From Bacteroidia bacterium (GTDB lineage: Bacteria; Bacteroidota; Bacteroidia; Bacteroidales; Dysgonomonadaceae), in assembly GCA_025999435.1 (NCBI GenBank), contig BNXH01000037.1:1-16165 (forward strand): DNA of 16,165 bases, given 5' to 3'. Position 1 is the first letter of the stretch. Each line of letters opens with the position of its first letter. The notes below the pieces were generated by a model that was not told the origin of the DNA, did not search any database, and worked only from the letters and a program-made list of their open reading frames with translations. The position numbers and the translations under genes are program-made. Shown here piece after piece: positions 5,881 through 15,117 of the stretch.

Positions 5881-8316
5881 ATGGCAATTAAAAAATCGGA
5901 ATTATATAGTACTCTTTGGCGTAGTTGTGATGAATTGCGTGGAGGGATGGATGCAAGTCAATACAAAAATTATGTATTGGCTATGCTATTTATTAAATAC
6001 GTTTCAGATAAAGCTAAACATAATGTAGAGTCGTTGATTGAAGTCCCGGAAGGCTGCTCTTTTGACGACATGGTCAAGCTGAAAGGGAAAACGAACATTG
6101 GCGAACAAATGAACATAAAGCTTGCGAAATGGGAAGAGGCGAATGATTTAGAAGGAATGTTTAAAGAGGCGGACTTTAGCGATGAGAGCAAGCTGGGGAA
6201 AAGTAACGATTTAGTCCAAACAGTAAGTAACTTAATAGGAATATTTCAATCTTCAGGTTTAAACTTTGGTAAAAATCAAGCAGGTGACGATGATTTGATG
6301 GGCGATGCCTACGAATATCTGATGAAACACTTTGCTACTGAAAGCGGAAAAAGTAAAGGGCAGTTCTATACTCCGGCAGAAGTGAGCCGGGTAATGGCAA
6401 AAGTAATTGGCTTGAATAAAGAAATACGCCCCAATGTATCCATATACGATCCAACGTGCGGATCAGCTTCACTGTTATTACGAGCCTTATCTGAGGCCCC
6501 GAATGGGGCTGCTCTTTATGGACAGGAATACGATATTACTACGGTGGGGTTGGCAAAAATGAATATGATATTACATGGTTATGAGACTTATGATATCCGT
6601 TCTGGCGATACGCTCAACAATCCCCAATTCTTGAAAGATAATAATTTAACAACATTTTCCTACGCAGTAGCCAATCCTCCATTTTCGCAAAAATCATGGC
6701 TCAAAAGTGCAAAAACAAATGATAAATATGAGCGTTGGAATGAGCATACAATAGGTGTTCCTCCCGAAAAAAATGGCGACTATGCTTTTCTATTGCATAT
6801 AATTCGCTCATTAAAAGATAAAGGAAAAGGAGCATGTATTCTTCCACATGGAGTTTTGTTCAGAGGAAATGCAGAGGCTGATATTCGAAAATATCTTATC
6901 AAAAGAGGTTATATAAAAGGAGTTATCGGATTGCCTTCAAACCTCTTTTATGGAACTGGCATTCCAGCCTGTATTATAATTATTGATAAAGAAGAATCGG
7001 CTAGTCGTAAGGGAATATTTATGATAGATGCCAAGAATGGGTTTGTCAAAGATGGTAACAAAAATCGTTTACGGGAACAGGATATTCGACGGATTGTCGA
7101 TACATGGGATGCTTTTGAGGATGTATCTCATTATGCCCGATTTGTGAAAAATGAAGAAATAAAGAAAAACGAATATAATTTGAATCTGCCTCGCTATATT
7201 GATGCAGAGAACGACGAAGTAATCCAAAATATAGAAGCTCACCTAAAGGGAGGAATTCCGGAACATGATGTCGAGCAGTTTTATCGCTATTGGGAAGCAT
7301 GTCCTTCTTTGCAACAAGTACTATTCAAGAATGGTAACCGAAAAGGATTTTTCCAATTTATTCTTGATAAGCAAACTATAAAAGAAGTAATAAATAATCA
7401 CCCGGATTTTGATAATCAGCACAGAGAGTTGTTCCAAAGCTATGCAGAATGGAGCCAAATTTGGATACCCCAATTTGAGCAATTACAACCAAACTCATTC
7501 AAACCAAAACAAATGATTGAGACTATGGGTGATTCTGTATTGGAGAAATTTGCAAACTCCAAACTGGTTGATAAATATGATGTGTATGACCAACTTATGA
7601 ATTATTGTGTGGAAACACTTCAGGACGACCTCTATTTAATCGAGTCAGATGGTTGGAAAGTACAAACTTATGTGCCTCAACCAATAGAAAAGAAAAAGAA
7701 AGAAGGAACAGAAGAAAAGCCGAAAAAAGAAAAAGAAGCCAAAACAATAAAAGATATTGCATGTGACTTACTCCCTGTTGATTGTATTGTAGATGAATAC
7801 TTTTCGACTGAAAAAGAGAAGATCGCTTTTTTAGAAGAAAAGTTATTAAGCGCAGAAACTGACCTGAATGAATTAGTAGAAGAATATTCCGACTCTTATT
7901 TGGATGCAGGTAATTATGCCGACAATAAGCTTAATAAAGGGAATGTGCAGAAAAAACTAAAAACAGCAGACGAAGAAGAGGCTAAGATATTACAGGAATA
8001 TATCAATCGTTCCAATATTATTGCCGGCTATAAAAAGCAATTGAAAGATGATAATTCTGAGCTGTTAGAGGCAGTGTTACAAAAATACTCTTCTCTTACC
8101 GAAGAGGAAATAAAGAAATTGGTTACCAACAAATGGTTAGTTGCTTTTGGTAATAGATTGGTAGCAGAGATACAACAAGTAAGCCAATCACTGAATGGTC
8201 AGCTACAAAGTTTGGAAGAACGCTATGAACAAACTCTACCTGAAATAAACAAAGAAGTAGAATTACAGGAAGCTAAAGTAATGCAACATTTGGAAAAGAT
8301 GGGATTCCAGTTATGA
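5881..8316 (+). CDS. hsdM: type I restriction-modification methyltransferase subunit HsdM
   Basis: HsdM transfers a methyl group from S-adenosylmethionine to the N6 of adenine in the site chosen by HsdS; the M2S complex is also the core of the restriction enzyme. The 811 residues begin with the HsdM N-terminal helical domain (ELYSTLWRSCDELRGGMDAS, 7-26; YVLAMLFIKYVSDK). The Rossmann methyltransferase core follows: QFYTP at 161-165, the SAM-binding YDPTCGSASLLL at 189-200, and the catalytic NPPF at 265-268 (N-P-P-F, gamma class N6-adenine). Residues beyond about 500 form an extension not present in the 529-residue E. coli protein; it includes a Lys/Glu-rich linker (about 601-622) and long helices up to the C-terminus, probably coiled coil for assembly with HsdS/HsdR. 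Its TGA overlaps the hsdS ATG (ATGA), indicating translational coupling. No defect is seen. Confidence 0.95.
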   Translation: MAIKKSELYSTLWRSCDELRGGMDASQYKNYVLAMLFIKYVSDKAKHNVESLIEVPEGCSFDDMVKLKGKTNIGEQMNIKLAKWEEANDLEGMFKEADFSDESKLGKSNDLVQTVSNLIGIFQSSGLNFGKNQAGDDDLMGDAYEYLMKHFATESGKSKGQFYTPAEVSRVMAKVIGLNKEIRPNVSIYDPTCGSASLLLRALSEAPNGAALYGQEYDITTVGLAKMNMILHGYETYDIRSGDTLNNPQFLKDNNLTTFSYAVANPPFSQKSWLKSAKTNDKYERWNEHTIGVPPEKNGDYAFLLHIIRSLKDKGKGACILPHGVLFRGNAEADIRKYLIKRGYIKGVIGLPSNLFYGTGIPACIIIIDKEESASRKGIFMIDAKNGFVKDGNKNRLREQDIRRIVDTWDAFEDVSHYARFVKNEEIKKNEYNLNLPRYIDAENDEVIQNIEAHLKGGIPEHDVEQFYRYWEACPSLQQVLFKNGNRKGFFQFILDKQTIKEVINNHPDFDNQHRELFQSYAEWSQIWIPQFEQLQPNSFKPKQMIETMGDSVLEKFANSKLVDKYDVYDQLMNYCVETLQDDLYLIESDGWKVQTYVPQPIEKKKKEGTEEKPKKEKEAKTIKDIACDLLPVDCIVDEYFSTEKEKIAFLEEKLLSAETDLNELVEEYSDSYLDAGNYADNKLNKGNVQKKLKTADEEEAKILQEYINRSNIIAGYKKQLKDDNSELLEAVLQKYSSLTEEEIKKLVTNKWLVAFGNRLVAEIQQVSQSLNGQLQSLEERYEQTLPEINKEVELQEAKVMQHLEKMGFQL

Positions 8317-10196
8317 AAGGACTCAATAAAGAATATAAGGACACAGAGTTTGGTTTAATCCCGTCAGATTGGGCTATTGCTACATTTGGAGAGCTTATGG
8401 AAGGTTTTACAAGTGGAGCAACGCCTTATCGTGCTATTCCAAGTTTCTACAATGGGGATATTCTTTGGATATCGAGTGGAGAGCTAAGTTATAATTGGAT
8501 AACTGAAACAATAGAACATATTTCCACAGAAGCCAAAATAAGAACAAACTTAAGGGAGCATCCAGTTGGAACTTTTTTAATGGCTATTACCGGATTAGAA
8601 GCAGAAGGCACTCGAGGACGTTGCGCATTTATTGGGAAACCAGCAACAACTAATCAGTCTTGTATAGCAATTTACCCAACTTCAAAAGTGATTACAGAAT
8701 ACTTATTCTACTTTTATAGACAATATGCTAATTACCTTGCATTCAAATATTGTCAGGGTACTAAACAACAAAGTTATACAGCAAAAATTGTTAAACAATT
8801 ACCGATATGTTGTCCTTCTGATATTCAAGAACAGCAAGCCATAGCAGAAGCTCTTTCCGATGTTGATGCCTTGATAAATGCTTTAAATAAACTGATTGAA
8901 AAGAAGAAAAATATCAAACAAGGAGCAATGCAGGAGTTACTCACGGGAAAAAAACGATTGCAAGGGTTTTCGGGGAAATGGGAAATAAAAACATTAGAAA
9001 AAATAGGTGCTTTTTATAGTGGTTATGGATTTCCAATTAAATATCAGGGAGATAAAGACTCAAGCATACCCTTTTTAAAGGTTTCAGATTTGAATTTAAA
9101 AGGAAATGAAAAATATTTAAATTTGGCAAATAACTATATTTCAAAAAATGCCTTGAAAGCAATAACAGCAAAAACTTTTCCTAAGAATACTATTGTTCTT
9201 GCGAAAATTGGAGCAGCAATATTCCTTGAACGGAAAAGAATACTTTCTCATGTTAGTTGTATTGATAATAATATGATGGGGTTCGTCTTAGATTATGAAA
9301 ATTATGATTTTCAGTATATGTATTATACATTTCTAAATCTGAATTTAAGTTTATATGCCAATACGACAGCTTTACCTTCATTAAATGGTAAAGAATTATC
9401 CCTTATAGAGATTCAAGTACCTCCTACAAAAGAAGAACAAACAGCTATTGCCCAAATTCTAACCGACATGGATAATGAAATTGAGCAGTTAGAGAAAAAA
9501 CGAGATAAATATCTGAATATAAAATCAGGAATGATGCAGCAATTATTAACCGGACAAATACGGTTGATAAATGTAACTTCTTGTTCAGAAGTACAAAAGG
9601 TAAAGATCGAAGAAAACTCAATAAATAACAGAAAAAAACATAGCAAGCAATTTGATGAAGCTGTTATAATCAGTTTCTTAGTAGATAGGTTTGGTACAAT
9701 AACAGAACCGTTATCTCGGTTTATGTACACAAAGTTATCGTATCTCATTCACAGAAAGCATGATTGCATAGTTGTTGATTACAAGAAGTTTGCTGCCGGA
9801 CCTTATAATCCTAAATCAAGATATGGAGGTCCTGAAAAGATAGGAAAAGAGAAGGCATATTTCGATTTAGTAAAAGATGCAAAGGGTTTTGATGCCTTTA
9901 TTCCTCAAAAAAATATTCAAGAAGCAGTAGATTATTTTATCCAATGGTATGGAGCAAATATTCCAAACTGGGTTGAACAATTTCGACAATATAAGCCATG
10001 GGAGTTGGAAACATTAGCGACAGTGGATATGGCTGTGTGCGACTTAAAAGAGGAAGATATTCCTCTAACAGTTAGCACAATAAAGGCATATCTTTCTTCT
10101 ATTCCCAAATGGAAAGCAAAATTAGATAAACCACATTTTTCAGATGTACATATTCAAAGAGCAATCAATGAGAGTATAAGACTATTTAAAATATAA
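8313..10196 (+). CDS. hsdS: type I restriction-modification specificity subunit HsdS with a C-terminal Panacea-like extension
   Basis: HsdS sets the target sequence of the complex through two target-recognition domains (TRDs), each reading half of a bipartite site. TRD1 spans about 1-165 (FGLIPSDWAIATFGELMEG; GTKQQSYTAKIVKQLPI) and conserved helix 1 about 165-215, ending MQELLTGKKRL. TRD2 is about 216-370 (GKWEIKTLEKIG; TTALPSLNGKELS) and conserved helix 2 about 370-419, ending MQQLLTGQIRL. Ordinary HsdS ends there. Here about 207 residues follow: a linker (420-440), then FDEAVIISFLVDRFG, MYTKLSYLIHR (471-481), YKKFAAGPYNPKSRYGG (about 490-506) and a helical tail. The L-x-Y-L followed by a GP-x-x-P turn resembles Panacea (DUF4065/SocA-like) domains; this is my inference. 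The fusion is in one frame without an internal stop. ATGA overlap with hsdM; hsdR starts 5 bases after its stop. Confidence 0.93.
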   Translation: MKGLNKEYKDTEFGLIPSDWAIATFGELMEGFTSGATPYRAIPSFYNGDILWISSGELSYNWITETIEHISTEAKIRTNLREHPVGTFLMAITGLEAEGTRGRCAFIGKPATTNQSCIAIYPTSKVITEYLFYFYRQYANYLAFKYCQGTKQQSYTAKIVKQLPICCPSDIQEQQAIAEALSDVDALINALNKLIEKKKNIKQGAMQELLTGKKRLQGFSGKWEIKTLEKIGAFYSGYGFPIKYQGDKDSSIPFLKVSDLNLKGNEKYLNLANNYISKNALKAITAKTFPKNTIVLAKIGAAIFLERKRILSHVSCIDNNMMGFVLDYENYDFQYMYYTFLNLNLSLYANTTALPSLNGKELSLIEIQVPPTKEEQTAIAQILTDMDNEIEQLEKKRDKYLNIKSGMMQQLLTGQIRLINVTSCSEVQKVKIEENSINNRKKHSKQFDEAVIISFLVDRFGTITEPLSRFMYTKLSYLIHRKHDCIVVDYKKFAAGPYNPKSRYGGPEKIGKEKAYFDLVKDAKGFDAFIPQKNIQEAVDYFIQWYGANIPNWVEQFRQYKPWELETLATVDMAVCDLKEEDIPLTVSTIKAYLSSIPKWKAKLDKPHFSDVHIQRAINESIRLFKI

Positions 10197-10201
10197 GACC
10201 T

Positions 10202-13200
10202 ATGGATTCTCACATTGGCGAAAAAGAAATACGAACGCAGAAACGCTTAATCGAACTGTTCGAGAAACGTTTAGGATATATTTTTCTGAGTGATTGGAAA
10301 GATCAGGGAAATAACAGTAATATCGAAGAGAAGTGGTTGAAAAAATATCTGGAAAAGAAAAAATATTCTGATTCCGAGATCACTAAAGCAATTACAATTC
10401 TTAAACGGGAAGCGAATGATTTAAGCGATAAATTGTATCAAGCCAATCTGAGAGTTTATAATCTTTTACGATATGGGGTAAATATCCAACCCGAAATAGG
10501 CGAGCAAAAGAAATATGTTCACCTGATCGATTGGTTTGATCCGCATGAAAATGATTTCTACATAGCAGAAGAAGTCACCATAAAAGGAAAAGAGAAAGTA
10601 ACTAAGCGTCCGGACTTAGTCATTTATGTTAATGGAATTGCTTTAGGTATTATTGAATTAAAACGCTGTACGAGTTCAGTCCATAATGGTATCCGTCAGA
10701 ACTTGGACAATCAGAAAGATGCTTTTATTCCCCATTTTTTCACCACCATGCAACTCCTTTTTGCAGGGAATGACACGGAGGGATTATATTATGGCGTGAT
10801 TGATACACCCGAAAAATTTTGGCTCCGTTGGAAAGAGAGTAATCCCGAAGAGAAAGATGAATTAGACAGAAGTGTTCTTCAAGTTTTCAATAAAGATCGT
10901 TTCTTAGAGCTAATCCATGACTTTATTATTTTCGATGGAGGGAGAAAAAAAGCATGTCGTCCTAATCAATATTTTGGAGTAAAAGCTGCACAACCTCGTG
11001 CTATAAGTAAAGAAAGTGGCATAATCTGGCATTCACAAGGTTCGGGCAAAAGTTTAACAATGGTATGGCTTGCACGTTGGATTCATGAAAACATAGATGA
11101 TGCACGCGTGGTAATAATTACCGACCGTGATGAACTTGATAAGCAAATCGAAAACGCTTTCAAAAATGCAGGTGAGGAAGTAAAAAGAGCTAGAAGCGGT
11201 TATCAGTTGATAGGCATGTTGAATAATGCCAACCCATGGCTTATTTGTACGCTTATTCACAAATTCGGGAAAGGTTCAGTAGATGAAGAACAAGACTTAT
11301 ATGGCAGAAAACGTAGAAAGCCGTTAGATAAATATTTAGAAGAGGTCGCAAATTCTCTACCTGCTGATTTTAAAGCTAAAGGCAATTTGTATGTGTTTAT
11401 TGACGAATGCCATAGAACACAAGGCGGCTATATGCATGAAGCCATGAAAAAAATCATGGGTGATGACGTTATGCTGGTAGGTTTTACAGGAACACCATTG
11501 TTGAAAACAGAAAAAAAGACTTCTTTAGAAACTTTTGGCAGCTATATCCATACGTATAAATTTAACGAGGCTGTGGAAGATAAAGTTGTTCTGGATTTAC
11601 GTTATGAAGCCCGGAATGTAGAGCAATATCTTGGGAGTAAAAATAAAATTGATGAATGGTTTGAAAAACGGACTATAGGGCTTTCTAATGTTGCTTCTGC
11701 CGTATTGAAACAACGTTGGGCACGTATGGAAAAACTGTTTAGCAGTAAAGAACGGGTTCAACGGATTGCTGCTGATATTTGTCAGGATATGGATACTAAG
11801 CGGGCTTTGGCCGGTGGATATGGAAATGCCATGCTTGTTGCCGACAGTATTTATCAAGCTTGTCGTTATTGGGAAGTATTTCAGGAAACAACATTAAAAG
11901 GGCATTGTGCTGTTGTTACCAGTTATGGGGCTGAATTGACTGATATAAAAGGTGAATGTGTTGGTGAAGGAAAGACCGAGGAAGAGCTCAAATACGATAT
12001 TTACAAAAGGATGTTGGATGGAAAAACGCCGGATCAATACGAAGAATGGACTAAAAAAGAATTTGTAGAAAATCCGGCTTCATTAAAACTTCTTATTGTA
12101 GTTGACAAGTTATTGACTGGATTTGACGCGCCTTCGGCAACATATCTCTATATTGATAAAAATATGGTAAATCATAATCTTTTTCAGGCTATATGTCGTG
12201 TAAATAGAGTAAATGGAGAAGAAAAAGACTATGGTTATATCATAGACTATCAAGATTTATTTAATTCGATAGCCACTTCCATTAAAGATTATACTACCGA
12301 AGCATTTGAGGAGTACGATCAGGAAGACATACAAGGATTATTGACTGACCGCCTTCAGGAAGGACGGAAAGCATTGGAAGAAGCATTACAAGCGGTTGTT
12401 ACATTGTGCGAAATTGTTTATCCGCAGACTCGGGAAAAATTTTTTGAGTATTTTGTTTACAGTGAATCAGTACCTTATGAACTACAGCCACGAGAAAGAG
12501 AAGACAATGCAGAGAAACGCGACAAGCTATATAAGCTGGTGAGCAATCTCGTCAGGAAGTATATTGATATCGCCAATAATATTTATACTGCCGGATATAC
12601 TAAGGAAGAAGCCGCCAAAATAAAAGAACAGGTTGATTTTTACAACGGCCTGAAAGACGAAATTAAACTTAAAAGCGGGGATGCAATTGACCTTAAGATG
12701 CATGATCCCGCTATGCGTCAGCTAATAGATGCTTATGTAAGAGCCGATGATAGTGAAGAATTATTAGTCTTTAATGATACCTCGTTTCTTGATTTGGTAG
12801 CCATAGCAGGAGAAGGCGCTTTTGGTAAATTACCGAGAGGGATTCGAAATAATCTGAAATCCATAGCTGAAACTTTGCAAGCAAACATGCGAAAGGTTTT
12901 TATATATGAAAGGCCTAACAACCCTGCATACTACGATAAGTTATCAGATATTTTGCAAAAACTGATTGATGATGTCAAACAAGGGAAGACGGATTATAAG
13001 GAACATATTAAGAAGCTGATTGAGCTTGTTCAAAGCAATAAAAATAAGACTCAATTCACATATCCGGAAAACATAAAGACTGATGCGCAAAAAGCTTTAT
13101 ATGATAATTTAAACAAAGATGAAAAATTAGCATTAGCTGTCCATAATAGTATTATTACAAATGCAATGGATGGTTGGAAAGATGGCGTTCCCCCAACTAA

Positions 13201-13306
13201 AGCAAAAAAAGTAAGACGGGCTATAGCTAAGGCTTTGAGTCTGCAAGAAAATGATGAGAGAGTTACAGATATTTTAAATATAGCGAAAGGACAAGCTGAA
13301 TTTTAG
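10202..13306 (+). CDS. hsdR: type I restriction endonuclease/translocase subunit HsdR
   Basis: HsdR joins M2S and, on unmethylated sites, translocates DNA using ATP and cuts it at a distance. The 1034 residues hold an N-terminal PD-(D/E)xK nuclease: D138 in KRPDLVIYVNG, then E152 and K154 in GIIELK. The superfamily 2 helicase motor follows: motif I SQGSGKS (G280-S284), motif Ia VVIITDRDELD, motif II DECH (401-404), motif III GFTGTPL (427-433), motif V KLLTGFDAP and motif VI QAICRVNR (662-669). The remaining residues from about 700 form the helical C-terminal part that contacts HsdM. All key residues are present. It starts 5 bases after hsdS, and its TAG shares a base with the GTG start of the next gene. 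Length is normal for the family. Confidence 0.96.
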   Translation: MDSHIGEKEIRTQKRLIELFEKRLGYIFLSDWKDQGNNSNIEEKWLKKYLEKKKYSDSEITKAITILKREANDLSDKLYQANLRVYNLLRYGVNIQPEIGEQKKYVHLIDWFDPHENDFYIAEEVTIKGKEKVTKRPDLVIYVNGIALGIIELKRCTSSVHNGIRQNLDNQKDAFIPHFFTTMQLLFAGNDTEGLYYGVIDTPEKFWLRWKESNPEEKDELDRSVLQVFNKDRFLELIHDFIIFDGGRKKACRPNQYFGVKAAQPRAISKESGIIWHSQGSGKSLTMVWLARWIHENIDDARVVIITDRDELDKQIENAFKNAGEEVKRARSGYQLIGMLNNANPWLICTLIHKFGKGSVDEEQDLYGRKRRKPLDKYLEEVANSLPADFKAKGNLYVFIDECHRTQGGYMHEAMKKIMGDDVMLVGFTGTPLLKTEKKTSLETFGSYIHTYKFNEAVEDKVVLDLRYEARNVEQYLGSKNKIDEWFEKRTIGLSNVASAVLKQRWARMEKLFSSKERVQRIAADICQDMDTKRALAGGYGNAMLVADSIYQACRYWEVFQETTLKGHCAVVTSYGAELTDIKGECVGEGKTEEELKYDIYKRMLDGKTPDQYEEWTKKEFVENPASLKLLIVVDKLLTGFDAPSATYLYIDKNMVNHNLFQAICRVNRVNGEEKDYGYIIDYQDLFNSIATSIKDYTTEAFEEYDQEDIQGLLTDRLQEGRKALEEALQAVVTLCEIVYPQTREKFFEYFVYSESVPYELQPREREDNAEKRDKLYKLVSNLVRKYIDIANNIYTAGYTKEEAAKIKEQVDFYNGLKDEIKLKSGDAIDLKMHDPAMRQLIDAYVRADDSEELLVFNDTSFLDLVAIAGEGAFGKLPRGIRNNLKSIAETLQANMRKVFIYERPNNPAYYDKLSDILQKLIDDVKQGKTDYKEHIKKLIELVQSNKNKTQFTYPENIKTDAQKALYDNLNKDEKLALAVHNSIITNAMDGWKDGVPPTKAKKVRRAIAKALSLQENDERVTDILNIAKGQAEF

Positions 13307-14001
13307 TGGAGCATATCGTCGTAAATAACATTCAAATTGAAGTCGAATATAAAAAAATTAAAAATATTCACTTATCGGTTTATCCTCCAAATGGTAGGGT
13401 TCATATTTCCGCACCGGAAACAATGAAGCCCGATTCAGTTCGTTTATATGCCATATCAAAACTAAGTTGGATAAGTAAGCAAAAAGAGAAAGTCCTTCAA
13501 CAAGAAAGACAGACACCTCGGGAGTATGTGTCAGGTGAAAACCATTACTTCAAAGGGCAACGCTATCGCTTAAAAGTCATATATCATAAAGATATACCCA
13601 AAGTTGAGTTAGGAGGAAAAAAGTTTATCAACCTTTATGTTCGAGAAGAAGCTACAGTTGCTAAACGATCAGAAGTTCTGAAAGAATGGTATCGAAAAGA
13701 ATTGAGGGAAACATTATCCCCTTTGGTTGAGAAATGGTCACAAATACTACAGGTATCTCCTAAACATTGGGAGATAAAACAAATGAAAACAAGATGGGGA
13801 AGTTGTAATACACGTACAAAAAGACTTCTTTTTAATCTTGAGTTGGCAAAGAAGCCTGCTCATTGTATTGAATACATTGTCGTCCATGAACTTGTTCACT
13901 TGATAGAGCGACAACATAATGAACGATATATATCAATACTAAATACCCATTTACCTCAATGGGAAGTATATAAAGATGAATTAAATGAATTTATTGTATA
14001 A
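13306..14001 (+). CDS. YgjP/DUF45-type M48-like zinc metallopeptidase coupled to hsdR
   Basis: This 231-residue protein belongs to the YgjP-like (DUF45, WLM/SprT-related) metallopeptidases. The N-terminal beta-rich part (KNIHLSVYPPNGRVHISAP, residues about 20-40) is the usual YgjP start. The hallmark MKTRWGSC is at 160-167, and the zinc site HELVH at 194-198 is followed by H204 in RQHNERY, giving two His, a catalytic Glu (195) and a third His. There is no signal peptide or membrane segment, so it should act in the cytoplasm. It starts with GTG in TAGTG, overlapping the hsdR stop by one base, which implies coupled translation. YgjP-like genes are often found beside type I restriction genes; the substrate is unknown. 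A role in processing or turning over a restriction subunit is inference. Confidence 0.85.
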   Translation: MEHIVVNNIQIEVEYKKIKNIHLSVYPPNGRVHISAPETMKPDSVRLYAISKLSWISKQKEKVLQQERQTPREYVSGENHYFKGQRYRLKVIYHKDIPKVELGGKKFINLYVREEATVAKRSEVLKEWYRKELRETLSPLVEKWSQILQVSPKHWEIKQMKTRWGSCNTRTKRLLFNLELAKKPAHCIEYIVVHELVHLIERQHNERYISILNTHLPQWEVYKDELNEFIV

Positions 14002-14035
14002 TTAATACCTCTCCTTATTTGTACTATGAAAATGT

Positions 14036-14056
14036 AATAATAGCCATGCTGTTATT
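14036..14056. terminator. weak hairpin between the convergent operons
   Basis: AATAATAGC, loop CAT, GCTGTTATT gives a 9-bp stem with one G-T pair, between the ends of the peptidase and hipT genes. There is no long T tract, so it is at best a weak bidirectional terminator. Confidence 0.3.
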
Positions 14057-14103
14057 TATGAGAAATATATGCTTAGCTAAAACCACCAATATTTATGTTA
14101 TAA

Positions 14104-15117
14104 TTACATCGAACTTCTCCTCAGCCTATTTAGTCTTTCTTCATAGCTGCGGATATATATTCTTTTCAGTTTACTATCAAGAAATGACTGTTCCGTTAAA
14201 GAATAGACGAGAGGCTGTGATGCAAGAAGTTGATTTAATATTTTATTTATTTGGATTTCAGGGACATCAATAAGTTTCCCGAAAGTCATGAAATCATCCT
14301 GGCATGGATGCCCTTTTTGTCCGTATGTTTCAGAGTTGTATTCTTCCTTAAAAAGACCACCCTCCAAAGCAAAATCTTCATCAACGACATGCAGAGAGCT
14401 ATTTAATAAATCATAAGCCGGACTAAGGATATAATCACCATTAGCCGTTTGCTGCAATGAAAAATTCTTTAGGTGTGCATCACCATTAGCAAACAGGTAA
14501 TTGAATAAAACCAGCTTGAAGAACTTACTGATTTCCACTTGCCATGCGGCTACATATTTTGGAAACAACAATCCCATATCTACATAGCTTCCTGTGTATT
14601 TGAAGTATTTCCCATCCGTTTCAGATGTTTTTTGAAGGAGGGATGCAAAATCTTCTTGCTTTATCTTTTTGTTATTCTCCGAAATGTCAAAACGTTTGGT
14701 AATATAAGCCGGTTCACCGTTCCGGAAAAATATCAAAGCATTTTCGGCTGTAGGTATATTATAGACCTGCCGGGCAATCTGCATTGTCAAATGTTCATTC
14801 GCAGGCATATAGTGACGATACTGAATCCTTTTGTAATCAGGTATGGGTTTGATGATATACTTTCCTTGTGTACCTTCCGGAGTGAGAACTATTTGCTTTT
14901 GGTCGGTAATTGCAGAAAACTTTTCCTGTACCCCGGATATGGATATTTTTCCGATGTTATCATCAATCATCAACCGATGGCTGTCATCATTTGAAAAATT
15001 AAGTATATGGCTTACTTTCTGTTTATCAAATACACGTCGAATAGCAGTTGGGCTATATGTGTCATAGCCGACAGCTAACGTTCCGGGGCAATTCTTTATA
15101 TCAATCAGCTTTTTCAT
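14104..15117 (-). CDS. hipT: HipT-like serine/threonine kinase toxin (HipA C-terminal kinase)
   Basis: HipA/HipT kinases phosphorylate aminoacyl-tRNA synthetases (GltX for HipA, TrpS for E. coli HipT) and so block translation. This 337-residue protein is the kinase body without the HipA N-subdomain 1, which is the separate gene upstream. It starts with the CPGTL segment typical of HipA (C10). Loop S59-I60-S61-G62-V63-Q64-E65-K66 carries the SIS motif whose serines are autophosphorylated in HipT. ITKRFD follows at 139-144, the catalytic loop is NGDAHLKN (211-218; D213, N218), and the metal-binding Asp is D236 in SPAYDLLN. All look intact. The ATG at 15117 overlaps hipS by 17 bases. It converges on the restriction operon. 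The synthetase target here is not known. Confidence 0.85.
   Translation of the reverse strand: MKKLIDIKNCPGTLAVGYDTYSPTAIRRVFDKQKVSHILNFSNDDSHRLMIDDNIGKISISGVQEKFSAITDQKQIVLTPEGTQGKYIIKPIPDYKRIQYRHYMPANEHLTMQIARQVYNIPTAENALIFFRNGEPAYITKRFDISENNKKIKQEDFASLLQKTSETDGKYFKYTGSYVDMGLLFPKYVAAWQVEISKFFKLVLFNYLFANGDAHLKNFSLQQTANGDYILSPAYDLLNSSLHVVDEDFALEGGLFKEEYNSETYGQKGHPCQDDFMTFGKLIDVPEIQINKILNQLLASQPLVYSLTEQSFLDSKLKRIYIRSYEERLNRLRRSSM

Noticed and set aside
8313..10196. Phase-variable hsdS shufflon
   Set aside because: A recombinase lies upstream, but there is no second hsdS or partial hsdS, and no inverted copy of the TRD borders in the window. The recombinase also lacks its tyrosine.
5881..14001. 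BREX, DISARM or Zorya system
   Set aside because: All four genes are explained by a type I restriction-modification operon; no PglZ, Lon-like, BrxC or membrane motor genes are present.
14539..14994. Plus-strand ORFs inside hipT
   Set aside because: They are antisense shadows of the kinase gene with no recognisable domain.
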